A DNA stretch of 8,058 bases, taken from the NCBI GenBank assembly GCA_002791035.1, contig PFWG01000001.1:1-8058 (forward strand), read 5' to 3'. Under the pieces are notes generated by a model. The model saw only the letters and a list, made by a program, of their open reading frames with translations. It was not told where the DNA came from and ran no database searches. Made by a program: the position numbers and the translations under genes. This DNA comes from Candidatus Portnoybacteria bacterium CG_4_9_14_3_um_filter_43_11 (GTDB lineage: Bacteria; Patescibacteriota; Minisyncoccia; Portnoybacterales; UBA2143). Shown here piece by piece: positions 1 through 6,588 of this stretch; the first letter of the stretch is position 1, and each line of letters opens with the position of its first letter.

Positions 1-19
1 TAAAGCAAGTATTTTCTAT

Positions 20-47
20 CAATTGCCAATCTCGTGCAGTTGTCCCA
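20..47 (-). other. pre-16S processing stem, 3' trailer arm
   Basis: This 28-nt stretch of the 16S trailer is the reverse complement of the leader segment at 1701-1727. In RNA the two arms pair over about 27 bp with one bulged G and two G-U wobbles. Such leader/trailer duplexes bracket 16S in bacterial precursors and are the known substrate of RNase III, whose gene lies at 3460-4146. It shows that the whole 16S precursor lies in the window. Confidence 0.88.
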
Positions 48-100
48 AAAAGTTCGTTAGAACCATCAGGTCCTGATTTCGGGCTCCAAGACCAATACCC

Positions 101-135
101 ATAGGTTAAGATGAGAATTCTACATCTCAACCTAT
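101..135 (-). other. stem-loop in the 16S trailer
   Basis: Arms 101-113 and 123-135 are complementary over 13 bp (one G-U in the minus-strand RNA) around a 9-nt loop containing AGAATTCT. It lies between the mature 16S 3' end and the trailer processing arm. Smaller hairpins at 51-64 and 65-77 and an A/U-only stem at about 147-172 fill the rest of the trailer. No T tract follows, so it is more likely a precursor structure than a terminator. No tRNA gene is visible in 1-174. Confidence 0.7.
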
Positions 136-174
136 ATCGACACCCCAAATCTTTTTCTTGCGAAAAAAATTTAG

Positions 175-1676
<1,502 letters not shown>

Positions 1677-1679
1677 TGT

Positions 1680-1695
1680 GTCCAAATTTTTGGAC
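1680..1695 (-). other. small hairpin just before mature 16S 5' end
   Basis: The sequence GTCCAAAAATTTGGAC is a perfect 7-bp inverted repeat with a 2-nt centre, four bases upstream of the estimated 16S 5' end and inside the leader/trailer stem. It may help position 5'-end maturation; that role is inference. Confidence 0.5.
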
Positions 1696-1700
1696 AAAAC

Positions 1701-1727
1701 TGGGACAACTGCACAAAATTGCAATTG
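1701..1727 (-). other. pre-16S processing stem, 5' leader arm
   Basis: Leader segment 25 nt upstream of the mature 16S 5' end. It pairs with the trailer arm at 20-47; the inner part (GCAGUUGUCCCA with UGGGACAACUGC) is perfectly complementary and the outer part has a bulged G and two wobbles. Expected RNase III cleavage region of the primary transcript, by analogy with other bacteria. Confidence 0.88.
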
Positions 1728-1737
1728 TTTATTCGGT

Positions 1738-1749
1738 TATTAAAGAGCA
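1738..1749 (-). promoter_or_regulatory. rRNA antitermination boxA
   Basis: The minus strand reads TGCTCTTTAATA, 11 of 12 matching the E. coli boxA TGCTCTTTAACA, in the expected place in the 16S leader. BoxA RNA is bound by NusB-S10; nusB is at 4162-4599. With the promoter at 1755-1783 the predicted start site (about 1748) falls on the second base of boxA, so the element would sit at the very 5' end of that transcript and be complete only in RNA starting a base or more upstream. Confidence 0.75.
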
Positions 1750-1754
1750 AACCT

Positions 1755-1783
1755 ATCTTATAATATTAGATATTGCTTGTCAA
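1755..1783 (-). promoter_or_regulatory. 16S rRNA promoter (sigma70 type)
   Basis: A perfect -35 TTGACA (1783-1778), 17-bp AT-rich spacer and -10 TAAGAT (1760-1755) lie just upstream of boxA and the 16S leader. An alternative -10 is TATAAG with a 15-bp spacer. The -35 hexamer contains the TGA stop codon of trmD (1782-1780), so gene end and promoter overlap. No UP element can be separated from the coding sequence. Confidence 0.8.
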
Positions 1784-2475
1784 CTCCGGCGCGCTCCGGC
1801 GCGCTTCCCGGAATGTTTCTTCCGCCAATTTTCAACTTCTTTGTGGTTGCCGGACAAAAGGACTGGCGGGACTCTTCTTGTTTTTCTTTTGATGACAATC
1901 TTTTCCGGCCGGGTATAGTGCGGATACTCAAGATAGCCGTCCCGGGAAAAACTTTCGTCTTTGAGCGAGTCCTTTTTAATGACTCCCGGAACAAGACGGC
2001 AGACGGCGTCAACAATAACCATCGCCGGCGCTTCCCCGCCGGTCAGGATATAGTCGCCGATGGAAACTTCTTCGTCGGCGACATATTTCGCCACCCTCTC
2101 GTCAATTCCTTCATAACGGCCGGAAATGACAATTAGCTGGCCAAATTTTGACAATCGCCCGGCCATTTTTTGGTCAAATTTTTTACCTTTGGCGGAAAGC
2201 AGGATTACTTTTCTTTTCCGCCGGCTACCAGACAGCCGGCATTTCTTTTTAGCGTCGCTGACCGCCTTTAAAATCGGCTCAACCATCAAAACCATGCCTA
2301 AGCCGCCGCCGTAGGGTTTATCGTCTACCGTCTTGCGCCGGTCGTTGGTCCAATCACGCAGATTATGGATTTCAATTCTGATTAGTTTCCTTTTTTGGGC
2401 GCGGCTAATAACGCCTTCTTTAAAATACGGCCTCAAAACATTCGGAAATATTGTAATGATATCAAAACGCATCAT
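1780..2475 (-). CDS. trmD: tRNA (guanine-N1-)-methyltransferase TrmD
   Basis: SPOUT-class enzyme that methylates N1 of G37, next to the anticodon, using S-adenosylmethionine, and so prevents +1 frameshifting; cytoplasmic homodimer. The 231-residue product has the family landmarks: DDKPYGGGLGM (51-61), LSAKGK (93-98), the trefoil-knot cofactor loop GRYEGIDERV (119-128), SIGDYILTGGE (138-148), DAVCRLVPGV and YPHYTRP. Two ATGs stand side by side (2475 and 2472); the second gives the more usual MRFDIITIFP start. There is no Shine-Dalgarno: a hairpin and U tract lie directly upstream. The stop TGA is inside the -35 box of the 16S promoter, and the last residues (RAGARRS) come from a 10-bp tandem duplication. 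The customary neighbours rimM and rplS are missing; khpA lies upstream and 16S rRNA downstream. Confidence 0.97.
   Translation of the reverse strand: MMRFDIITIFPNVLRPYFKEGVISRAQKRKLIRIEIHNLRDWTNDRRKTVDDKPYGGGLGMVLMVEPILKAVSDAKKKCRLSGSRRKRKVILLSAKGKKFDQKMAGRLSKFGQLIVISGRYEGIDERVAKYVADEEVSIGDYILTGGEAPAMVIVDAVCRLVPGVIKKDSLKDESFSRDGYLEYPHYTRPEKIVIKRKTRRVPPVLLSGNHKEVENWRKKHSGKRAGARRS
1784..1805 (-). repeat. 10-bp tandem duplication at the trmD 3' end
   Basis: The minus strand carries GCGCGCCGGA twice in a row (1803-1794 and 1793-1784), plus two more bases of a third copy. It encodes the last residues of TrmD and abuts the -35 box of the 16S promoter. Ten bases is not a multiple of three, so copy number sets the reading frame in which TrmD ends. 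Confidence 0.85.
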
Positions 2476-2531
2476 AAAAAAACAAAAACTGCTCTTTCGT
2501 TTAGATTCGCTTTTCCGAAAAAGCAGTTTTT
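2476..2531 (-). terminator. terminator-like hairpin directly before trmD (possible attenuator)
   Basis: In minus-strand RNA, arms 2531-2516 and 2499-2484 pair over 16 bp with a single U-G wobble and a 16-nt loop, followed by UUUUUGUUUUUUU running up to the trmD ATG. That is the form of an intrinsic terminator. Part of the first arm can instead form CUUUU-UCGG-AAAAG, which would exclude the large stem. It may end the rpmF-khpA transcript or attenuate trmD; no promoter is visible between it and trmD. Confidence 0.72.
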
Positions 2532-2551
2532 GCGAGATGTAAAACGAAATT

Positions 2552-2887
2552 TTATAATTTCAATTCATCAACAACTTCGTCAACATTTTTCGCTTCTTTG
2601 GAAGCTTCTTTTTCAACTCTAGGCGCTCTGCCGCCTTCCGGCTCCTCAATCTTAAGGTTGATTCGAGCGCTATTCTTCAGCCCGATAACTCTTAAAATTG
2701 TTCTGATGGCCTTAGCGGTAGCTCCTTGTCGTCCAATAACTTGGCCCATATCCTCTGGGCTGACTTTGAGAGTTAAAAGAACTCCCATCTCGTCAACGCT
2801 CCGGTCAACCTTGACGCCGTCCGGGTTGCTGACAATTGATTTGACGACAAATTCTAGAAATTCCTGATCAACTGCATTTTTAGTCAT
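2552..2887 (-). CDS. khpA: KH-domain RNA-binding protein KhpA
   Basis: Small single-KH RNA-binding protein of the KhpA/YlqC family, commonly encoded between rpsP and trmD. In firmicutes KhpA partners KhpB (Jag/EloR) in post-transcriptional control of cell elongation; that role is not proven here. The opening DQEFLEFVVKSIVSNPDGV and the core VSPEDMGQVIGRQGATAKAIRT, with the GxxG loop GRQG at residues 52-55, are diagnostic. I chose the ATG at 2887 (111 residues, starting MTKNAVDQEF) because family members begin a few residues before the DQEFLEF block; an in-frame TTG at 2911 would add eight unconserved residues. About 30 residues rich in Glu and Lys follow the usual end of the family (about 77-80 residues). 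No Shine-Dalgarno is evident. The gene is 86 nt downstream of rpsP, with two hairpins in the gap. Confidence 0.92.
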   Translation of the reverse strand: MTKNAVDQEFLEFVVKSIVSNPDGVKVDRSVDEMGVLLTLKVSPEDMGQVIGRQGATAKAIRTILRVIGLKNSARINLKIEEPEGGRAPRVEKEASKEAKNVDEVVDELKL

Positions 2888-2911
2888 AAATCTTTTCGTG
2901 TTTTCTTGCAA

Positions 2912-2930
2912 ACCCCCGTCATACGGGGGT
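2912..2930 (-). promoter_or_regulatory. GC-rich stem-loop in the khpA leader
   Basis: ACCCCCGT and ACGGGGGT form a perfect 8-bp stem with a 3-nt loop, 24 nt before the khpA ATG. Flanking GCAA and UUGC can add four pairs across a bulge. No U tract follows, so a terminator is unlikely; a role in mRNA processing or in control of khpA relative to rpsP is a guess. Confidence 0.6.
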
Positions 2931-2939
2931 AAATTGCGA

Positions 2940-2965
2940 TAGCAGCTCGACCTGCCTGACTGCTA
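2940..2965 (-). promoter_or_regulatory. stem-loop after the rpsP stop codon
   Basis: TAGCAG and CTGCTA form a 6-bp stem around 14 nt, beginning eight bases past the rpsP stop. With the stem at 2912-2930 it makes two hairpins in tandem between rpsP and khpA. It may protect the 3' end of upstream mRNA; no experimental parallel is known to me. Confidence 0.45.
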
Positions 2966-2973
2966 CTTTCTTC

Positions 2974-3456
2974 TTACTCTTTATTTTCAGGTTTGTCAAC
3001 TGGCTTCGGCTTTTCTTCCCCTTTCGGCTGTTTCGCCGGCTTACTGACGGCTGCCGTCTTTTCTTCCGCTCCCGCCGCCGGCAGTTCGGACGCTTTTTCG
3101 GCTGATTCCGCTTCCGGCGCCGTTTTCTCTTCTTTGGGCTTTTCCTTTTTTTCGTCCTTTTGGGCTTTGATTTTCTTTTTTATCTTTTCGCCCGCTATGA
3201 CTTTTTCTGCCACTAAAAGATTATGAACCGTGGCCGAGGCCTGCGCTCCTTGAGAGAGCCAATATTTTATCCTGGCGCCGTCCAATTTAATTTCTTTTTT
3301 GCTTTTGCCGTTTTCTTTCTTGACCAAACGCGGATTATAGTGGCCGAGAATTTCCAAAAAACTGCCGCTTTTTGCCGCCGCCGTCTTCTCGGTCAGAATC
3401 ACTCTAAAACTGGGTGAATTCTTTTTGCCTACTCTAATTAAACGAATAACTAACAT
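2974..3456 (-). CDS. rpsP: 30S ribosomal protein S16 with long charged tail
   Basis: Primary-binding protein of the 30S subunit, needed for assembly of the 16S 5' domain. The family core is residues 1-85: start MLVIRLIRVGKKNSPSFRVI, the GHYNP motif at 38-42, and WLSQGAQASATVHNLL at 66-81. The protein has 160 residues against about 80-90 usually; residues from about 90 on are a low-complexity tail of Lys, Glu, Ala and Pro, likely disordered. The ATG at 3456 is three nt after the rnc stop; AAGGA inside the end of rnc, 12 nt before the ATG, is a weak Shine-Dalgarno, so translation is probably coupled. Tails of this type occur on several ribosomal proteins in reduced genomes; whether this one binds RNA is unknown. 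Confidence 0.97.
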   Translation of the reverse strand: MLVIRLIRVGKKNSPSFRVILTEKTAAAKSGSFLEILGHYNPRLVKKENGKSKKEIKLDGARIKYWLSQGAQASATVHNLLVAEKVIAGEKIKKKIKAQKDEKKEKPKEEKTAPEAESAEKASELPAAGAEEKTAAVSKPAKQPKGEEKPKPVDKPENKE

Positions 3457-3459
3457 ATT

Positions 3460-4146
3460 TTATTCCCATCCTTTTCTTTTTAGGGCCGCTTCAGCGGCTT
3501 TTTCCTGCGCCTCCTGTTTAGAAGCGCCTTGTCCCTGGGCAATCTCTTCTTCGCCGAGGTAGATCCCGATAACGAAATTTTTATTATGGTCCGGCCCCCA
3601 TTCTTTGACGACTTCGTAGGTCGGAGTAACGCCGACTTTCTCTTGGGCTTCTTCTTGAAAACGGCTCTTCGGGTCGCGGTAAATTTTGTGTTTGATAATA
3701 TTGGGCAGTTTTTTTAAAATCTCTCGTTCAACAAACTGGCTGATCTTTTCGTAACCCTGATCCAGATAAGCGGCGCCGATAATCGCTTCCATCGCGTTAG
3801 CCAGAATATAGCGGCGCGCCCGGCCGGTGTCTTTGTTCTCTCCTTTGCTGAGAAAAAGAAAATCATTAACGCCCAATTGCTCGGCAATGCTGGAAAGCAT
3901 TTTAGCGTTAACCAAAGCCGCCCGCCAATTGGTCAGGTCGCCTTCGGGACTGGGATAATTCCGGTAAAGATGCTCCGTCACAATCATTTCCAGGACCGCA
4001 TCGCCCAAAAACTCCAACCTTTCGTTGTCCTCCAAACCAAAATCAGGATTTTCGTTTATATACGACCGATGAACTAACGCCTGATTTAAAAAATCTTTAC
4101 TATTAAACTCTATTCCAAGTTTTTTTTCAAGAGGAGATAAATCCAT
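3460..4146 (-). CDS. rnc: ribonuclease III
   Basis: Double-strand-specific endoribonuclease that separates and trims rRNA precursors. The product has 228 residues, normal for the family. The N-terminal RNase III domain has the signature NERLEFLGDAV at 41-51 (E42, E45 and D49 correspond to E. coli E38, E41 and D45), EGDLTNWRAALVN at 68-80, and ILANAMEAIIGAAYLDQG at 114-131 with catalytic E120. The residue equivalent to metal-binding D114 of E. coli is Asn here (N117). The C-terminal double-strand RNA-binding domain spans about 157-225 and ends in the usual GASKQEAQEKAAEAAL helix. It is 15 nt after nusB and 3 nt before rpsP, so part of the same operon. A likely substrate, the duplex around 16S, is encoded in this window. 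No Shine-Dalgarno is visible. Confidence 0.97.
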   Translation of the reverse strand: MDLSPLEKKLGIEFNSKDFLNQALVHRSYINENPDFGLEDNERLEFLGDAVLEMIVTEHLYRNYPSPEGDLTNWRAALVNAKMLSSIAEQLGVNDFLFLSKGENKDTGRARRYILANAMEAIIGAAYLDQGYEKISQFVEREILKKLPNIIKHKIYRDPKSRFQEEAQEKVGVTPTYEVVKEWGPDHNKNFVIGIYLGEEEIAQGQGASKQEAQEKAAEAALKRKGWE

Positions 4147-4161
4147 TAAAATTTAGAATTT

Positions 4162-4599
4162 TTATTCGTTTTTCCCCGGTTCGCCGATTTCCCGGTAAAC
4201 CGTTCCCAAAACGCCGTTGATAAACCGGCCGGAAGATTCGCCGCCGAAGGTCTTGGCCAACTCAATCGCCTCGTTGATGGCGACTTTAGGAGGAACCTCG
4301 TCCCGATTGCCGAACAAAAGTTCGTACAGCCCGGCCCTCAAAACATTCCGATCAACAACAGTAATCTGGTCTATTGGCCACTCCGGCGCCGACTTTTCAA
4401 TAATCTTATCCAGTTTCTCAAGGTTCTCAATCACCCCGTTGACCAACTGCCAAATAAAATCGGCATCTTTTAAACCGGGCCCAAACTCTTTAATGTTCCG
4501 CTCTACGATTTTTTTTAAAACAGCGGGATTCTTACCTTTAAAGTCCCATTCGTAAAGCGACTGTATGGCGATGCTTCTTGAAAGATGACGATTTGCCAT
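4162..4599 (-). CDS. nusB: transcription antitermination factor NusB
   Basis: All-helical RNA-binding protein that, with ribosomal protein S10 (NusE), binds boxA in rRNA leaders and keeps RNA polymerase elongating. The 145-residue product shows the family pattern: RHLSRSIAIQSLYEWDF at the N-terminus, APEWPIDQITVVDRNVLRAG in the middle, and KVAINEAIELAKTFGGESS followed by FINGVLG near the end. It starts three nt after the rpmF stop and lies 15 nt before rnc, so it is translated from the rpmF operon mRNA. Its RNA target, boxA, is present at 1738-1749 in the 16S leader about 2.4 kb downstream. No Shine-Dalgarno precedes the ATG, suggesting coupling with rpmF. Confidence 0.97.
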   Translation of the reverse strand: MANRHLSRSIAIQSLYEWDFKGKNPAVLKKIVERNIKEFGPGLKDADFIWQLVNGVIENLEKLDKIIEKSAPEWPIDQITVVDRNVLRAGLYELLFGNRDEVPPKVAINEAIELAKTFGGESSGRFINGVLGTVYREIGEPGKNE

Positions 4600-4602
4600 A
4601 AT

Positions 4603-4887
4603 TTATTTTTTAGACAGCCCTTCCATGCTCAAATCTTTGTCTCCGGTCTGCCCTTTTTCCTGTTCGGCCAACTCTTTCGTTTTTTTCTTTTGCTCTTTTT
4701 TGGTCAACTTGGCCATAACGTCAATCACTTCCCGGCCGCCGTATGTCCCGCAATTAGAGCAAAGACGATGAGGCAGAACTGGCGCGCCGCACTTGGCGCA
4801 AACCAAAAAACCTTGCTTTTTTAAGGCCTGGTGAGAACGTCCCCTATTTCTCCTTGATTTGGTATGTCTCTGCTTTGGTACCGGCAT
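4603..4887 (-). CDS. rpmF: 50S ribosomal protein L32 with C-terminal extension
   Basis: Small zinc-ribbon protein of the large subunit. It begins with the typical MPVPKQRHTKSRRNRGRSH and has four zinc-ligand cysteines (C30, C33, C43, C46) in two CxxC pairs. The family is normally about 57-60 residues; this one has 94, the last 35 or so being a Lys/Glu/Gln-rich tail (KKEQKKKTKEL and onward) that is probably disordered. It is first in the operon rpmF-nusB-rnc-rpsP-khpA(-trmD) and is preceded by a TTGACA promoter. An AGGTGAT matching the anti-Shine-Dalgarno lies 14 nt upstream of the ATG, too far for a normal ribosome-binding site and close to the predicted transcription start. Confidence 0.95.
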   Translation of the reverse strand: MPVPKQRHTKSRRNRGRSHQALKKQGFLVCAKCGAPVLPHRLCSNCGTYGGREVIDVMAKLTKKEQKKKTKELAEQEKGQTGDKDLSMEGLSKK

Positions 4888-4909
4888 ACTATTTTATCCG
4901 AATCACCTA

Positions 4910-4939
4910 ATTCTATAACCGGCAAGCCGGCATTGTCAA
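4910..4939 (-). promoter_or_regulatory. promoter of the rpmF-nusB-rnc-rpsP-khpA operon
   Basis: Perfect -35 TTGACA (4939-4934), 18-bp spacer and -10 TAGAAT (4915-4910, five of six). The spacer contains the palindrome CCGGC-AA-GCCGG at 4919-4930, which could be an operator or only chance. The start site is expected near 4903, giving a leader of about 16 nt before the rpmF ATG. Confidence 0.72.
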
Positions 4940-4944
4940 TCCCG

Positions 4945-4979
4945 TTAGAAATCACGGAAACTTCGTGTTTTATTTCTAA
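4945..4979 (-). terminator. stem-loop over the iscU stop codon, possible transcript 3' end
   Basis: TTAGAAAT (4979-4972) pairs with ATTTCTAA (4952-4945) over 8 bp and, after an AAAA bulge, CACG pairs with CGTG. The first arm includes the iscU TAG. There is no U tract downstream on the minus strand, so it is at best a weak or factor-dependent terminator or a 3'-protecting hairpin. It separates the isc unit from the next promoter. Confidence 0.5.
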
Positions 4980-5341
4980 TGGGATTTACAATAGTTTTCT
5001 ATCGCTTTTTTAAGCGCGGCAACGGCCATGCCGGCGCAGTGGACTTTGACCGGCGGCAATTCTCCCAGCTCATTAACCACATCCTGATAAGTGATTTTCT
5101 CGGCTTCGGCCAAGGTCCTCTCCTTGGCCAATTCGGTAATCATAGAAGAGGTGGCAATGGCCGAAACACAACCCATTGTTTCAAAGGAAATGTCCTTTAT
5201 CCGGCCAACGGAAACCTTGAGGTAAATTTTCATCACGTCGCCACACTGCGGATTTCCGGCCTCGCCGACCGAGTCCGGATTTTTCATTTTGCCCATATTC
5301 TTCGGGTTTTGAAAATGTTGGATAACTTTTTTGCTGTACAT
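4976..5341 (-). CDS. iscU: Fe-S cluster assembly scaffold, IscU/NifU N-terminal type
   Basis: Scaffold on which Fe-S clusters are built from sulfur delivered by the cysteine desulfurase. The 121-residue product covers only the IscU-like domain, not the full modular NifU. The start YSKKVIQHFQNPKNMGKM is typical, and the three conserved ligand cysteines are visible: C33 in GNPQCGDVM (with D35), C58 in ETMGCVSAIATSS, and C102 in VHCAGMA (with H101). The family's usual GCGAAIASS loop reads GCVSAIATSS. The ATG follows the iscS stop by three nt, so the two are an operon with probable translational coupling. No HscA, HscB, ferredoxin or IscR gene is near, so this is a minimal desulfurase-scaffold pair. 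Confidence 0.95.
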   Translation of the reverse strand: MYSKKVIQHFQNPKNMGKMKNPDSVGEAGNPQCGDVMKIYLKVSVGRIKDISFETMGCVSAIATSSMITELAKERTLAEAEKITYQDVVNELGELPPVKVHCAGMAVAALKKAIENYCKSH

Positions 5342-5344
5342 GAA

Positions 5345-6553
5345 TCAATATCTCGGTCTAACTTTTACGCTTTTATACCCGGCAATTTTTCTCAACCGCT
5401 CTATGATCGGCGGCAGAATTCTTAAAACATAATCTATTTCAGCCGCCGTCGTTTGTTTGCCTAAGGTAAAACGGACGCTGATATGGGACTGCTCCGGCGC
5501 CAGACCGATTGCCGACAAGACATGCGACGGCGACAAAGAATGGCTGGCGCAAGCCGAACCGGTGGAAGTAAAAACGCCCTTTCGCGACAAGACAAAGACA
5601 ACGCTTTCTCCCTCGGCGCCGGCGAAACTAAAGTGAGCGTTATTGGGCAACCTTTCTCTTAGAGAGCCGTTTAGAATAACGTCGGGAATATCTTTCAGGA
5701 TGCCGGTAATCAGTTTGTTTCTTAGTTTTTTAACCTGGGCGCCCCGGGCCGGACTGATTCTTTTTATCGCTTCGCCCAAGCCGACAATGCCGGCGACATT
5801 TTCCGTCCCGGAACGCATTCCTCTCTCGTGCCCCCCGCCGCGAATCAGCGGGCTGATGGCCGTTCCTTTTCTAAGGTATAAAACGCCGACTCCCTTTGGT
5901 CCATAAATTTTATGGCCCGACAAAGAAAGTAAATCCACTCCCAGCTCGTCAACTTTACAGCTTAGATAGTTGATTGCCTGGACGGCGTCGGTGTGAAAAT
6001 ATATTTTCTCTTTTCGGCCGGCGTTCAATTTTTTGAGCAGCTGTCCGATTTCTTTTATCGGCTGAATAGTCCCGATTTCGCTGTTGGCGAACATCACTGA
6101 GACCAGAACCGTATCTTTTCTGATTGATTTTTCCAATTCTTTCACCTCAACTAACCCGTCTTTATTGACCGGCAAAACCGTCAACTCCGCCCAACCCTTC
6201 TTTTCCAAAACCTGACAGGGCTCCAGAACCGCCTTGTGTTCAATAGCGGAAGTAATGAGATGCGGCTTTTTAATCCCCCGGGAAGCCATTTTCTCCGCCA
6301 CGCCGCCAATAGCCCAGTTGTCGCTTTCGGTCGCGCCAGAAGTGAAATAAACTTCTTCGGAAAGACAGCCCAAAAAATTAGCGGTTTGGCGGCGCGCCGC
6401 CTCAACCGCCCGACGGGCTTCTTCGCCCAACTGGTGGACGCTGGAAGCATTGCCGTATTTCTGACTAAAGTACGGTCTCATTTTAGCGGAAACAACCGGG
6501 TCCACCGGCGTCGTCGCAGCATTATCCAAATAGATTTTCTTTAGCGCTTTCAT
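5345..6553 (-). CDS. iscS: cysteine desulfurase, IscS/NifS family
   Basis: PLP-dependent enzyme that converts L-cysteine to L-alanine and passes the persulfide sulfur to IscU and, in many bacteria, to tRNA thiolation. The 402-residue protein is full length: IYLDNAATTPVDP at the start, GNASSVHQLG, SGATESDN (72-79), the cofactor-stacking H106 in SAIEHKAV, D189 and Q192 in HTDAVQ, the PLP lysine K215 in SGHKIYGPKG, RSGTEN, and the active cysteine C335 in STGSACASHSLSPSHVL, followed by the SVRFTLGKQTT segment. A TTGACA promoter lies so close that the ATG is at or next to the predicted start of transcription, and there is no Shine-Dalgarno. It is followed after three nt by iscU. The isc genes are named by family; NifS would be an equal label. 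Confidence 0.97.
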   Translation of the reverse strand: MKALKKIYLDNAATTPVDPVVSAKMRPYFSQKYGNASSVHQLGEEARRAVEAARRQTANFLGCLSEEVYFTSGATESDNWAIGGVAEKMASRGIKKPHLITSAIEHKAVLEPCQVLEKKGWAELTVLPVNKDGLVEVKELEKSIRKDTVLVSVMFANSEIGTIQPIKEIGQLLKKLNAGRKEKIYFHTDAVQAINYLSCKVDELGVDLLSLSGHKIYGPKGVGVLYLRKGTAISPLIRGGGHERGMRSGTENVAGIVGLGEAIKRISPARGAQVKKLRNKLITGILKDIPDVILNGSLRERLPNNAHFSFAGAEGESVVFVLSRKGVFTSTGSACASHSLSPSHVLSAIGLAPEQSHISVRFTLGKQTTAAEIDYVLRILPPIIERLRKIAGYKSVKVRPRY

Positions 6554-6559
6554 TTTTAA

Positions 6560-6588
6560 ATGATATCAGCCCAATCGCCTTTTGTCAA
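6560..6588 (-). promoter_or_regulatory. promoter of iscS-iscU
   Basis: Perfect -35 TTGACA (6588-6583), 17-bp spacer and -10 TATCAT (6565-6560, five of six). The -10 box ends only six nt before the ATG at 6553, so the predicted start site coincides with the start codon and the message should be leaderless. Two CCCAAT copies on the plus strand (6570-6575 and 6590-6595), 20 bp apart, flank the -35 box and could be an operator. Confidence 0.8.

Noticed and set aside
1..174. A tRNA gene in the 16S trailer or spacer
   Set aside because: No cloverleaf, T-loop GGTTCGAATC-like motif or CCA-adjacent acceptor stem could be built; the hairpins found are simple stems and the trailer arm closes the 16S unit at 20-47.
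2888..2911. TTG start for khpA giving 119 residues
   Set aside because: The extra eight residues are unconserved and run into the leader hairpin region; the ATG at 2887 matches the family start.
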